Source of the DNA: Anthostomella pinea
Taxonomy: Eukaryota; Ascomycota; Sordariomycetes; Xylariales; Xylariaceae
Assembly: GCA_963556695.1 (NCBI GenBank)
Contig: CAUWAG010000020.1
Span: 3,658,001-3,722,000, forward strand
Reading direction: 5' to 3'
DNA length: 64,000 bases
How positions within the stretch are numbered: the stretch's first letter is position 1; each line of letters opens with the position of its first letter. The notes under the pieces are model-generated. The model did no database searches and was not told the origin of the DNA. It was given only the letters and a program-made list of their open reading frames with translations. This document shows positions 23,365 through 36,300 of this stretch, in pieces. Made by a program: the position numbers and the translations under genes.

Positions 23365-24293
23365 TGTGGGTGTGGTGTGATGGTGATGGTGGGTTGTGCG
23401 ATGGAGATGGCGGGTTGGGCGCTGCGCCGTGGGAGGGAGTGTCCGTTCGTTCGTGCGTCTGGTCGCCTCCAGTCGGTCGAACGATGAACTATCGGGCTCG
23501 ATGGCGCGTGGGTGAGTTTTGAATACTATAAAAGTTCATGCGAAGGTCGTCCGGGGCGAGAGTCTGTTGGGAGACTGAGGTTGGGTTTCGAGATGACGTT
23601 GCGAAGTAATGGACAGTGATTCTAGGGAAGACAGCTTGGCTGCTTGGGTGGAAGACCATGGATGATGGATGTCTCCAATGATGCGGCGGAACTAGGAAAA
23701 TTGGGGCTGTGATGTCGGCTCCGATCAATGCCGATCGTTTGAGCTGAATTGATTGACTCGATGTTACAATGTCCCGAGGCTGAAAGAAGGTATTAAGATA
23801 AGGTGTGGCTAATAAGCAACTGGATTGATAAGCATACAACACTTGGTGCTCGAGAACTTTAGTTACAGCTGTTTTGGCTTCTATCAGACGAGGAGTGAAT
23901 ATGGTGATTCAAGGGGACATCCTTGGGCTTTCACGCTGAGACTCCTCTACCTAGAGTCAGATGGTAAGTTAACCACGGGCATTGCCGTGGCGAGAGCCTC
24001 AAGGCTTAAGTACGGCGTATTTGAATGTAAAGGGGGAAATATGAAAGGGGGACGGATTAGGGGTAGATATCACAGTACAGTGTGAATTACGGTATTAACA
24101 GTCGCAAATACTGTGCATAGATGAGTTGGCAATTGTGGCTTGCTCACCTGTGGCTTATGTGGTTTGTGTGGCTCAGGCGCCCCGCGATCTGCGTGTTTGT
24201 TGACTTTCGTGCACGCGTAGCAACGAGGAGAGGCCATCATCAACCACGAAACAACTAACTCCATGCGACTCCCACACGGTCGCATTCGCCAAC
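23365..24293. other. Divergent promoter region between CUE1-like and SMC2 genes
   Basis: 929 bp with no convincing gene. It contains an MCB-like ACGCGT close to SMC2, listed separately. Confidence 0.6.
24213..24218. promoter_or_regulatory. MCB-type ACGCGT element upstream of SMC2
   Basis: The palindrome ACGCGT lies about 80 bp before the SMC2 start codon. ACGCGT is the MluI cell-cycle box bound by MBF at G1/S genes in ascomycetes. A single hexamer can occur by chance, so the role is inferred from position and target. Confidence 0.35.
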
Positions 24294-27200
24294 ATGAGGG
24301 TCACAGAGGTGATAATAGACGTATGTATGCTTTTACAGTATGGATGGCACCCCACTGACTTCTCCAAGGGCTTTAAATCATATGCGGTGAGGACGGTGAT
24401 CTCAGGATGGTCAGTAAACAATGGCAGTGTTCTCAGTCGCAAATCAGCAACTGATGTCGCGTAGGGACGAGAGCTTCAACTCGATCACGGGCCTGAACGG
24501 CAGTGGAAAGTCCAACATCTTGGACGCCATTTGCTTCGTTCTCGGTATCACGAACATGTCAACTGTTCGCGCGCAGAACCTACAGGTATGCCAGGCCCAG
24601 ACGCCCGCGTTTGCTGTTGACAGCATGTGCTTACCATTGCGCCCAGGACCTAATCTACAAGCGCGGCCAAGCTGGTGTGACGAAAGCCAGCGTCACGATC
24701 GTCTTCGATAATAGAGACAAGCAGAAATCGCCCATCGGGTTCGAAGAGTATGCCACCATCAGCGTTACCAGACAGATCGTCCTCGGAGGAACCTCGAAAT
24801 ACCTGATTAATGGTCACCGAGCGCAACAACAGACGGTCCAGAACCTGTTCCAGTCCGTCCAATTAAACATCAACAACCCCAATTTCTTGATCATGCAAGG
24901 TCGCATCACCAAGGTCCTGAACATGAAGGCGGTCGAAATGCTAGCAATGATCGAAGAAGCGGCCGGCACGCGAATGTTCGAGGATCGAAGGGACAAGGCT
25001 TTGAAGACCATGGCAAAGAAGGAGATGAAGCTGACAGAGATTACCGAACTCCTACGCGACGAGATTGAGCCCAAGCTTGAAAAGTTACGAACGGAGAAGC
25101 GGGCTTTCTTGGACTTCCAACAGACACAGAACGACCTCGAGCGGTTGACGAGAGTGGTCGTTGCGCACGACTACGTCAAATACCAGGAGCGATTGGCGCA
25201 GTCCGCAACAGACCTTGAGAACAAGAAACAGAGACAAAAGGACCTTGAACTTTCTGCGACCAGGCTTAAGAGTGAGATATCCCACTTGGAGGAAGACGTC
25301 AAGAGGGTAAGGGCAGAGCGAGACAAGGAACTCAAGAAAGGTGGGAAAGCCCAAGCGCTGGAGGACAGCGTCAAGAAGCATTCCAACGAGCTGGTCCGCC
25401 TCGCTACGGTCATGGACTTGAAGGAGTCGAGCAAGGCGGAAGAAGAAGAGCGCAAAGCAGCAGTCCAGAAGAACGTGGCTGAACTAGAAGCGACACTGAA
25501 GGAGAAGACGGAAGCATACGAAAAGATCAAGGCGAAGTACGACGCGGCCAAAGAGGAGAACGAGAAGCAGAACCAAGAGGCGGAGTCGAAAGAAGAGTTA
25601 CTGCAGACACTACAGACCGGTGTTGCATCCAAGGAAGGCCAAGAAAGCGGCTACCAAGGCCAGCTACAAGACGCGAGGAATCGAGTAGCCGCTGCTGCGA
25701 CTGAGCAGGAGCAAGCGAAGATCAAGATTGCTCATCTTGAAAAGCGTATCAAGGAGGAGGAGCCTCGAGCGAAGAAGGCAAAGGCACAGAATTCGGACCT
25801 ACTGCGGGACCTCGAGGGCTTAAGGGCGCAGTCTCAGAAACTGGAGGGTCAGCTGGGCAAGCTCGGCTTTGAACCGGGCCAAGAAGAAGAGATGTACAAG
25901 CAGGAATCATCTTTACAGCAATCCATCCGAGGCTTGCGACAAGAAGCAGATGCGCTCAAGCGCAGGGTTGCCAATATTGATTTCAACTACGCTGACCCGA
26001 CGCCCAACTTTGACCGTTCGAAGGTCAAGGGTCTGGTCGCTCAACTCTTTACACTCGACAAGGAACACACCAGAGCAGGCACAGCTTTGGAGATTTGCGC
26101 CGGCGGTCGTCTCTACAACGTTGTCGTTGACAGCGAGGTCACCGGAACCCAACTTCTCCAAGGGGGCAAACTGCGAAAGAGAGTCACCATCATACCGTTG
26201 AACAAGATTGCGGCTTTCAAGGCATCTGCACAAACAATAGCTACAGCACAGAAGATCGCACCAGGAAAGGTCGACCTGGCATTGTCTCTTGTTGGCTACG
26301 ATGATGAGGTGTCTGCCGCAATGGAGTACGTATTCGGCAACATTCTTGTTTGCCAGGATGCGGAGACGGCAAAGAGGGTGACGTTCGATCCCAACGTTCG
26401 GATGAGAAGTATTACGCTCGAAGGTGACGCATATGACCCTTCGGGTACGCTCTCTGGTGGCAGCTCGCCAAACTCGAGCGGCGTCCTCGTCACACTTCAG
26501 AAGCTGAACGACATTAACCGCCAACTCAGGGAGGCTGAAGGTACTCTGCATGACCTCCAATCCAAGATCTCTCGAGAGAAGTCGAAGCTGGACTCAGCTC
26601 GCAAGATCAAGCAGGACCTCGATCTCAAGACTCACGAGATCAAGCTTGCTGAGGAGCAGATTAGCGGCAACTCGTCGTCGTCGATCATCCAGGAGGTCGA
26701 GAATATGAAGGGGAACATTACACAGCTCAAGACCAGTAGTGCTGAGGCCAAGAAACGACAAAGCGAAGCCAGTGCTGACGCCAAGAGGATAGAGAAGGAT
26801 ATGGATGACTTTGAGAACAACAAGGACTCAAAATTGGTCGAGCTTCAGGCATCTCTCGACAAGCTCCGCGCAACCTTGACCAAGAATTCGACTGCTGTAA
26901 AATCTATCCAGAAGGAGCTCCAGGGTGCTCAACTAGACTCCGAACAGGTATCCGGTGACCTTGCTGCTGCAAGAGAACAGCGCATGGAAGTCGAACTAGC
27001 AATCAAATCACAACGGGAGGAGATCGAGGATCTCGTCAAGAAGCAGTCAGGTCTTCAAGACACGCATGACGTTGCGCAAGCGGAACTCGATGACGAGCGC
27101 GCCAAGCTGACCGGGTTTGATGATGAACTACGTGCTCTGGAGGAAACGACTCGGTCAAAGAACGCTCGTATAACCGAGGAGAGCTTCGAGATGCAAAAGC

Positions 27201-28055
27201 TCGGTCATACAGTGGACAAATTCCACAAGGAGCAACAGAACGCCGTGCAAACCGTCGCTCACATGGAACAAGAGCACGAATGGATTGCCGACGAAAAGGA
27301 CAACTTCGGCCGTACAGGCACGCCGTATGACTTCAAGGGCCAGAACATCGGCGAATGCAAGGCCACGCTCAAGAATCTCACCGAGCGCTTCCAGGGTATG
27401 AAGAAGAAGATCAACCCCAAGGTCATGAACATGATCGACAGTGTCGAGAAGAAGGAAGTCGGACTGAAGCAGATGATGAAGACGGTCATTCGCGACAAGC
27501 GCAAGATCGAGGAAACCATCGTCAGCCTCGACGATTACAAGAAGAAGGCCCTCTTGCAGACATGGAAGAAGGTCAATGGCGACTTTGGCAACATCTTCGC
27601 CGAGTTGCTACCCGGTGGCAGTTTCGCTAAGCTGGACCCGCCCGAGGGCAAGACCATCAATGAAGGTCTAGAAGTCAAGGTCTGCTTGGGTAAGGTGTGG
27701 AAGCAAAGTTTGACAGAGCTGAGTGGTGGTCAACGGTAAGCTTTTCTCTCTCATTGCCTGCTGAGACACTCGTACTGATTATCATCATAGATCACTTGTC
27801 GCCCTTTCACTCATCATGGCTCTCCTGCAATTCAAGCCGGCGCCCATGTACATCCTGGACGAGGTCGACGCCGCGCTCGACCTGTCACACACGCAGAACA
27901 TCGGCCGTCTCATCAAGACGCGCTTCAAGGGTTCCCAGTTCATCGTCGTCTCCCTCAAGGACGGCATGTTCCAGAATGCGAACCGCATTTTCCGTACTCG
28001 TTTCTCCGAAGGAACGAGTATGGTCCAGGCGCTGACGGCTGCGGACTTCAAATAG
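24294..28055 (+). CDS. SMC2: Condensin ATPase subunit SMC2
   Basis: Exons 24294-24320, 24369-24409, 24465-24585, 24647-27735 and 27791-28055 give 1180 residues, the normal SMC2 length. The three small first exons rebuild the conserved head [18 protein letters not shown] with Walker A GLNGSGKS (32-39). They are followed by [20 protein letters not shown], distinctive of SMC2. Coiled coils flank a hinge at about 520-680 ([41 protein letters not shown]). The C-terminal head has the signature LSGGQR (1088-1093) and Walker [13 protein letters not shown] (D near 1116). SMC2 pairs with SMC4 in condensin to compact and segregate chromosomes. The donor of intron 2 is GTCAGT; the others are GTATGT, GTATGC and GTAAGC. 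Confidence 0.97.
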
Positions 28056-28686
28056 AGGCCGTCCTTCCGGGCTCCGCGTTGGTAGTTAATGTTTGCGAGA
28101 CCGGTCTTCCACCTCTCTCGGTGGTGATGAGTCCACGATATCTCGTTGTGGCGTCATGGATGCGTATGAATTTGGTGGTGGTATACCAGGGTATTGCGGT
28201 AGGGTTGCGTGTGTGGCAATTTGCACCAGCGTTTTACACGTATTATACCACCTTGTTGTTTATACACCCTGTTGTTCTGTACCTAGCGGGCGAGCCAGTC
28301 TGGTATGATGATGTTTGGGTATTAATGACCAGGTTCTGGGGGGCTGCACCGCTTGTTTTTTCAAGTTGACGAGAATAATATGATGCGTATATATTGTTTA
28401 CATTTTGTCTTAGCTGTGCGTCCAGGATGTATGCATGGCCGGACTTGGTTTGTGTGACTGTCTTGTATTGGCAACGGCATGTATTTGCGGGACTGAATAT
28501 CAAATCGCCCCTGTATTGTCTTCGCGATGCGCTCCATGGCGGTAGCTAGAGTACAAGTGCAAATAGAACAGGCAGAGCCTATCCCTCTATCTTAGATCTC
28601 TATCCGGAGTACACTCAATCCCACACAACACCACCATCACAGCGCGGGCCAATCTAGATCATATCAGACACCACATTCACCATCTC
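28056..28686. other. Convergent intergenic region between SMC2 and MOSC genes
   Basis: 3' flanks of both genes. No gene seen. Confidence 0.6.
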
Positions 28687-30387
28687 TCATTGTTTGATGT
28701 ACACATGTTCGCCGCGCTCCTCCACCTCGACCGTCATGCCCACCGCGACCCAGCCCGCGCGCTCCTGGTCGTCCGTCACGGAGTCCTCGAATAGCGGTGT
28801 CAGCTGCATGCCTAGACAGCCTAGCAGCGGGGCGCCCTCGTCCACGGCCCGGAGCGCCCGCAGAGACTTGTCGGGCTCGCGCGGGTGCCGATCGCCGCTT
28901 GTTGGGTCTACGTTGGGCATCTTGCACCTTTTGGGGGGTTAGCTTCTCTTTGTTTCTGGATTGATGTGTCTTGTGTGTGTATGTGTATGCATGTGCGTTG
29001 GATATGCGGGAGACGTGTACTTGGGGGTGAGTACCGTCGTCCGTCTTGGGCTGCAGGGGACAGATATGATCAGGTCAAACTGTTCATGTCACGTACCTCA
29101 CAGTCCTGCACGATACGTGGAACACGGCATCGTTGTATAGACCGGAAGTGCCCGGCTTGAAGCGGGCTCTCTTCCACGTCTCCTCGTCGTAAGCCGGTGC
29201 GCCAGATACTGAGGATATTTAGCAGAATTGCGGCAAGATTATAATGTTAGTAGAATGAGGACAAACTTACCCATCATGTTGGCGCGGAATCTGAGCACAT
29301 CAAGCTGCTTCAGGTCTTGGTCCTTCGGCACCTCGGAGCTGAACTTTTGTACGCTGCTGAGGTTCAACATGTGTAGCGGGTACTGTTCTTGGCATTAGTA
29401 TTGGGAGCGTTGGCTGGTCTCGAATGCGCCATGACTGTATTCAATTCATGTCGAAATAGCAGAGTGAGAACTTACGGCGTCTTGAAATCCCGTCACAGGC
29501 TGATACCCAGCAGCCTCCTTGCGCGGCGCACACCTGTAGACCTCGCGCAACCGCGCGGGATCGATACGAAACAAGCCCAGCTTATTACTGACGCCCAGGT
29601 ACAGGCGCAGCTCCTCGGGCAGGTCCCTCTCCATATTGAGCGCCGTAGCCGTGTCCTTCCAGATGCGGACCTCCTCGTACGCGTACCCCTTATCGCGGAT
29701 CTCAGCCTCGGACGGGAAATCAACAGGCAGCAGGATCTCCCTCTCGGGCTCGGCCCTGACGCCCCGGCCCAGCTTCGTGGTCACGACGTCCCAGACGCCG
29801 CGCCAGCCGTGGCCGCGCCAGGGGAAGCGCAACGTCAGGAAGGCCTCGCGCGTGCGCAGCGACTGCTTGCGCAGCTTCATCTCGTCCGGCTGCCACAGGT
29901 CGACCTTGACGGTGGCGAGGCGCGCGAACTGGCGCTGCGTGATGAACTCCCAGCGGTGCCGGCTCTTCTCCTCCTCGGCGTTCTTGGTGGCGTTGGCTGC
30001 ACCCGCATCCTGCACCGGCGCCGGAAACGGGCTCTTGAGCTGCGCAAAGGTGAACAGCCGGTCGAACTCGAGCCCCTGGGGAAACACGCGCGACCGCGTG
30101 ACCTCGATGCCGCGGCACGACTTGACGGGGTAGACGACGAGGCTGTGGATGCGCGCCGGGTGGCCGGGCTGCAGCGCGTGCGCTTCGGCGGCGTGCTGGT
30201 CGCGCAGGTTGCTCTTGGCGGGCTTGACGCCGGCCTTGGAGTGCGTCTGCAGCAGCGCGTCGCTCTTGCTGAGCGGGATCGGGGGCAGGATCACCACCAC
30301 GGGGATCATGAAGGCGCAGACGGTGACGAAGAGCAGGAACATGGAGCTCAGGTCCAGATCCAGACCGCTGATCAAGGATTGGCCCAT
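28687..30387 (-). CDS. Membrane-anchored MOSC-domain protein (mARC/MoCo-sulfurase C-terminal family)
   Basis: Exons 30387-29476, 29382-29271, 29208-29097 and 28927-28687 give 458 residues, with phases 0, 1 and 2 joining exactly. A hydrophobic helix (SSMFLLFVTVCAFMIPVVVI, about 14-35) is followed by the MOSC_N domain (IHSLVVYPVKSCRGIEV, PQGLEFDRLF). The MOSC domain shows CRTVRCKMPNVDP, RHPREPDKSLR and GAPLLGCLGMQLTPL. MOSC domains bind the molybdenum cofactor through a conserved cysteine; animal mARC relatives are membrane-bound N-reductases. A cysteine is present in both CRTVRC and GCLGM. The anchor suggests an organelle membrane, perhaps the outer mitochondrial membrane. The enzymatic role is inferred. 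The junction to exon 4 uses GTACGT and AAAAG and restores CRTVRCKMPN. Confidence 0.86.
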
Positions 30388-33278
30388 GGTGACGGGTTTC
30401 GCGGATAGCGGCAGCCGGTGTGCTTGGAGTCGTTGGTTGGGGGTGGCTTACTAACGCTTCTTGGCCGGCAAGGAGCGAACACCTTCTACTTCCCACCAAC
30501 GTCCACTGTGAACGAAAGGATGAGTACCGATCGAGTTGACGATCAATGCATTTTTTTCGTGTATAGTTAAGATGAATGAAGGCGCAGAATCGCACGGGGG
30601 TTCGATAGCGCCAGTTTTGGAACTTTTGGTAAACATTTGAGACAATGAAGAAACAAATCAGGAGGTGGCGCACGTGCGTATGAGTCACGTGCACCCCCGA
30701 TGGCTGACATGTCATATCGTAAGTCACCAGCCGCCGCCACATCGTCGAACAATCATGACCATTGGTTCTTGGGCATCTCTAAAGGGTTTCATACGTGTCA
30801 TGTCACATAGGGGCGAACGTGCCGGCTCATAAAGAAGGTATTCAATTACCACAAGAGGAGACGATTTGCCTTCGGCGGATGCCGCGACAGACTCAAGCCT
30901 AGAATAGATTAATTTTCGTGATAGCCGCGGGTTTCAATGTCGGAGCAGTCGGGTCTCGGGCTGGTACTTCCAGTGTACCAATGATTAGGAAGCGTTAGCA
31001 GTTCCTCGGCATCTGCGAAAGGAGATGCGGTCCTGTGTTGTCCGTACGGCATGAAGGCTTGGGATAATGAAGGTCGACAATCTTGATCTTGAGTCTGGAA
31101 GAAGGCGGCTATGCGCTCTATCAACTATGTTTCTTGGAAGCGTATCTGGACCAGCGCAGCTTTTGACCGGAATCCTGCTGAGATATGTCGGAAATCGTGT
31201 GACCAAGAACCCTGTGTGAGCATCGTTCAAAAGTATGAAGTCTATAGAAAAGGAATCTTGTGGGGACACGCGGACCTACTAGCCTTCTGTCCGTTTGGGT
31301 ATTCAGCATGCATTGGTTGCAAATGCTGTCTCGTCTGACCTGTACTGTTGCGTTCCTACGATGCCACCAAAAGCGACTGTGTTCCGTGAAATGACAGCAC
31401 CAGTATTCGATCGTGAAAGTCTCGGCCCGATGCACCTTCATCACAAGAGGAGGAATCACCATAAACCGGTTGCTAGACCTCGACGGCGTGGGGTTCTTCT
31501 CCTTCAGAGGTACTACCAAGACCCGTGTAACCTCTTGGGTGATAAGGTAGGTTGCGACGGGTGTGACCCTGGCGATAGCATATCGACGACGGAACTGTGG
31601 TGAGCCTTACCCCGAATGCTATCCCGGCCCACGTCATGGAGGCCGGGATAAGGTGCTACTTAGAGCAAGGCTGGTTTTGGTCGTATTCCCAGCCACATCG
31701 CCAACTTGCCATTAGAATGGAGCCCCAAGCCATTCTAGATTCACCTATCAATGCCGCTCCCCTTATGCAATCTACCCAGATCTGAATCTGAATATAGACC
31801 ACCTCACCATCAGCACTGCTGCATGTGACTCGCCTGCGATCGGAATGTGGGTATGGGACGAGCAGTCAGAGCCGACGTAGAGTCCCGTCGAGTTGACCAT
31901 TCCTCTGTATAATAGGCCACAGGCGCGATCAATCTCCATCGGTCCAGCTGGTGTCGTTGAAAGGCGATGGGCTTCTATGTTGCCAACTCTGCGGGCACGA
32001 CGGGACTTCGAGCTCGACATTCCAAGCTGCCCTAGCTTTATATCAGAGAGGCTCACTGGTATTAAGTGTCCTACCAACTATTGGCCTCACGTCGATGGGA
32101 ACCTGTAGTCCCGATGATCTGCCTGCCCAACGGCTGGCTCCTATGACGCCTGAAGAGGTCCAAGGGAACCAGGTCCATCAGCAGATATGTTCTCTGTAGT
32201 GCCGTGACTTTGTCCCGATGAGGTCGATGTATTTTATGCCTGGCCGCCGCGTGGAGGACAGATTTCAAGCTGAGTATCAGACGGGTTGCTGTACGTGGAC
32301 AGTGTTGCTGCGTGGTCTCTCGCGGAAATCGCTCCAACTGAGTAATTGCCGTCTCCGACCCGTGACGGACAATTCCTAGCTTCTCAGTATTACGTAGAGC
32401 TTCAAAGCTGTTGCTTGCCTGTTGAAGCTGGCACACGACAGAATGCATTGCCTCGGTCCAAACCTGGTCCTATCAGGCCTCAACCAAGCTGGTGCGCGCG
32501 CGCGCGCAGTATCGCGTCCCTATCCAACGAAACCTTCATGATCAAACTCTCACCAGAAACAAAAGCGCGAGCGAAAACCCACGCAATTTGAAACGCCGGG
32601 CCTCATGAGCTTCGGTCGGGACCGTCGTCTTTGCTCAACAGCGTAGCCTGCCAATTGGATCCTCCCGGATCCCCTACAGCAGGCGAGGTTGCCGGGATGC
32701 AGCAATGTCACTTCCGGAACCTACCTCTCAGTGCATAAGCCTCGCATAAATGTAGCATGTAAATCTTCCGGAAGATGGCTGCATAGAGGTAAGCATATGG
32801 GACCCAGAGCTTGATAGAGGCGACAGCTACGAAGAGGTAGTCCCAGGACACGGCCCCAATGACCTCAACACCCGGACGAGGACGAGGCAGGCAAACAACA
32901 CGAACAGGACAGTGTTACGCGCATGCCAAAGGGAAGCGCATTCGGGAGGTAGCCAGAATCAAGAGAACTCCGGGCCCAGGGTACCTCCCTTATGGAACCA
33001 GTGCACGAGAGAGTCTTCGAGGGGACTTAAACATACACGACCGGCAACCGGCCGTGGGTATCAGTGTAAACGGAAGCTGCTACACACTCGATGTCAAACG
33101 AATGGCAACGACAGAAAGGCCCGTGACACACCATACGAAAGAAGACGTTAGACATTCTGCTGTCTCAACTCCTAGGTGAACAGTTGTGACTTTGAGATGA
33201 GATTGATGAGAGATGTGGGGCTGCTCGGACTGCGGCCTATATAATACCGTTATTCCGAAATTTTCACCAACCAAGTAC
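30388..33278. other. Gene-poor region upstream of the MOSC gene
   Basis: The first few hundred bases are the MOSC promoter. Beyond about 30900 there are only short frames on both strands. The minus-strand frame at 32071-32448 (125 codons) reads vaguely protein-like but has no recognisable motif. No gene can be supported. Confidence 0.5.
30671..30691. promoter_or_regulatory. Pair of CACGTG E-boxes upstream of the MOSC gene
   Basis: Two CACGTG hexamers at 30671-30676 and 30686-30691 have starts 15 bp apart, about 285-305 bp before the MOSC start codon. The first lies in the 10-bp palindrome CGCACGTGCG. In fungi CACGTG is bound by bHLH factors such as Cbf1-type sulfur regulators. Regulation by sulfur or phosphate factors is an inference only. 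Confidence 0.35.
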
Positions 33279-33360
33279 GGTCGAGTAGTGTAATGGTTAT
33301 CACATTCGGTTCTGACGCAATAGCCTCCGATTAATCTGGGTTCGATTCCCAGCTTGACCT
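33279..33360 (+). tRNA. tRNA-Gln(CUG) with a short intron
   Basis: The acceptor stem GGTCGAG pairs with CTTGACC (one G-U), discriminator T. The A box TAGTGTAATGG is at 33286-33296 and a perfect B box GGTTCGATTCC at 33339-33349. The T arm is CTGGG/CCCAG. The anticodon loop begins TTCTGA, giving anticodon CTG at 33312-33314. About 10 nt (33316-33325) between position 37 and the 3' half of the stem fit a canonical tRNA intron. The anticodon stem TTCGG/CCGAT has a T-T mismatch at its base, so the gene may be slightly degenerate. A T5 run follows at about 33371, suitable for Pol III termination. It resembles fungal tRNA-Gln in the D arm. Confidence 0.75.
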
Positions 33361-36300
33361 AATCAATTATGTTTTTCTTCATGACTATTTTTCTTCTCTT
33401 TGTTGGATTTTACTTGATGATCGATTGCCTCCACAGGTCAATACATGGAACTTTTGTTTTGTCTTGTGCATTGACAAGGTCCCCTCCTGCTGTGTCACGT
33501 GATACTGTACCAAATCCGCTAGGTAGGTATTCCAAAGGCGACAGGTAGGGCGGTGAGCTTCCTTGTAACTAGGTGCGATGTCTGCTGTCGGCACACTCAA
33601 GCACGATTGGAATTCCGCAACTGCCCCAAAGGAGTGTGGGATGGTGGGCGGTCAAATTATGTAGTACCCGTGTTGGCCAGCATGTGCATGCAGCCTGGTA
33701 GATAGGCATCATCCTTGTAAATAAGCTGCTTATCAAATGTGAGGTCTTGCAGGAGGCTTGAAAATCGCGGTCAACGGTTCGTCGAATGTGTGATCTGAGT
33801 GATCCGGGAGGGTTGAACCAAATGCACCCTTTGGTTTGTAGGCGGTGTGTAGGTGATATGTCATATGATGGGGCCAGACTTGGCCGGAAAAGTCCGTCGC
33901 CAAAGTCTGGTACGGACAAGAACTAGTCGGGCAGGGGCGACGAGATGCTACCAGTAATAATCCCAGTAATCATCCCGTCTCTGCGATGAATCTGGGCCAA
34001 TTTTTCTGAGCACTGACGCGGTGACGACGATGAGTCTGTCCCCTGATCGGAGATATCGGGCGGGTTGCACCCAGCTAATGTAAGGTACCATGCGCGCGCT
34101 TTGGCCGCCATTGACACGTGTGGACTGTGGAGAGATCCATGGATGCAGGCGGACGGGACTCTGATTTCCACAGGAGCTACTACCCAGCAATGTAAGCGCG
34201 GTGCAACGGTTGCAGTTCGCAGGGTAGAAGAAGATGACTGGCTGGGCTGGCTAGATGATGCACCACGATAGACACAGTGTATGTAGTGGCTGTGGAGTTC
34301 GCAGGCGGTTCGTCGTCTCATTTCCAAGCCATGGCGCGACAAGTTCGTTCGGGTATCCGGCTTGCCGTCATTGGAGAGCGCCTCACGGAGCCGCTGATTC
34401 CTGCAATCGGGCCAGACCGCATCATCACTGCATGACCTCCGGCATGCGCGCGCGAGAGCTTCTTCACCTAAAGTTTGACCCTAGCGGCGATGTGTGCAGA
34501 AACGTCTGAAGTCTGAAGATTTGAGAGGGTCAGAGGGTTTGACAGGTACCTAGGACGCGGGATCATCCACAGGGCTTCGGGATATTTTGTCACAGGTTGT
34601 CCGGTCTGTCTTTCCCGGCATCCCTTTGCGCGGACATGGTTCAGAGGCTATCAATGGGCTGGCTGTCTCGTCTGATGTTGGTCGTCATCGCCGACCAGAA
34701 GAACCCGCGCTCGACAATGCAGAAGTCTTCTGCATGAGCGATGTGACCAGGCTGCCAGGGCTGGGTGGTGTGTGCGACAAGGATTTGCGACGGAATAAGC
34801 CTCAAAACACTTCAGCGGGTTCCCAATTGGCCAGATAGGGAACTCCTCATGCAGATGGAGAGATGCCGACGCGCGCTTTAGCCAGCTTCGAGCCGGTTGT
34901 TGGGCTGCTGAGTACATACCTGGCCAGGCTGACATGCAGGCGTGTGCATATCGTGTGACTTGAAGCCAATCGCAGGATCCACGAGCATGGTGTCGCTCCC
35001 GCAAAATCAGCCCGAACAGGTTAGCTATTGTAAGGTATTGGGGTGCGCCTCAGGTGCTGCGTTGATGACCCCCGCTCAGGAACTCCCGTTGCCCCCGTTG
35101 CGCAGCTGAGCCGGCCGGCATTTGCTGGGCACATCTTCGTCTGGAGTCCTGGACGTTTGATCCAGGAGGCTGGGAACTGGGAATCGGAGCCACCAGGGAC
35201 GACGGGATCTCGTTGCGAGAGGTCATTTGGCTGGCTACCAGCCTGCCACTCGATTCCAGAGGATTCTCATCAGGAGACGCTATCGAGGATCTCTTATTCT
35301 TCCAATCAAGATGAGCAGTCATCCTCATTTTGATGAAGCCTGGTGATATGTGAAGTTCTGCCAAGACGTCTAAGTCGGTTTCGAGCCCACAAGACAATGT
35401 AAACGCAACGTTGACCCTGGAAAATCTTGCCTGTCAACGTGGGAAATTGCTGATGACTTGCGCATGCAGTATTAGATTCGTTGGAAGGATTGACATCAAA
35501 ACGAAACAACTCATAAGACTGCTCTTATGATATTTGTCTGATTGAGCTTCGTGTTTTCGTAGTTGGCGGCCTATAGCTATGGCCCGGCTCGTATTGACCA
35601 CGATGCTCCCAACAGATACGAACCGTAGTGAGGCCGAAGGCGTCGATACAATGCGCAGATACAATAATGTAATCTGCAGTAAATTAGTATAGCAGGACGC
35701 GCCCAACGCGACGCGTTGCCCTATAACAGTTTCGTTATTGGTGGAGTGGCAGAGTGGTCAGATGCAATTTGTGAGTGACTGATGGTGAGGCGGGGATGAT
35801 AATGAGTGGTCGAGGGTGCTTGCAAGTTGCAAGTTGCAAATCTGTCTCCATGGCCCCTCTCTGGAGTCTGGAGTCTGAACCCCGGGGATGTCGGCCGGAC
35901 ACGATTAGGTAGGTGCGATTGCGAATGGGTCATCGTCAGACAAGCGGCAAGGAGACTGGGAGAGGGCGAGGTCGCAGGCTATCTGGCCGTACCCTGCAGG
36001 CTGCAGGTGAACACCGTGAAGGTCGAGGTAAGTGCAAATGTAAGCACCACCTGCACCTACCTAATAGAGAGGCCGATGTGGTCGCTGCTGCTGCAAGGGA
36101 CAGCGTTCCCGACCGAGTGCTCCCATGGGGGGTTTCGATTGGTCGAGGCAGATAAGGTTATGAGTCCAGTGACCAGTGTGGCAGTGACCACCTGCAGTCG
36201 GGTCGCTACTTCCTAGTTTCAACTTCCTACGGTTTCGGGGTCTCCAGATTTCCCTTAGGTACCTACCCTGCTCCGTCGCCGCCGCGTGGTCTAGGCACTG

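Noticed and set aside
29389..30742. Long frames on the plus strand (339 codons) and in another minus frame (340 codons) over the MOSC gene
   Set aside because: They overlap the clearly conserved MOSC exon 1 and are rich in R, A, L and P as expected of shadow frames in GC-rich coding DNA.
32071..32448. 125-codon minus-strand frame in the gene desert
   Set aside because: Vaguely protein-like but no family landmark and non-coding neighbours; kept as unannotated.
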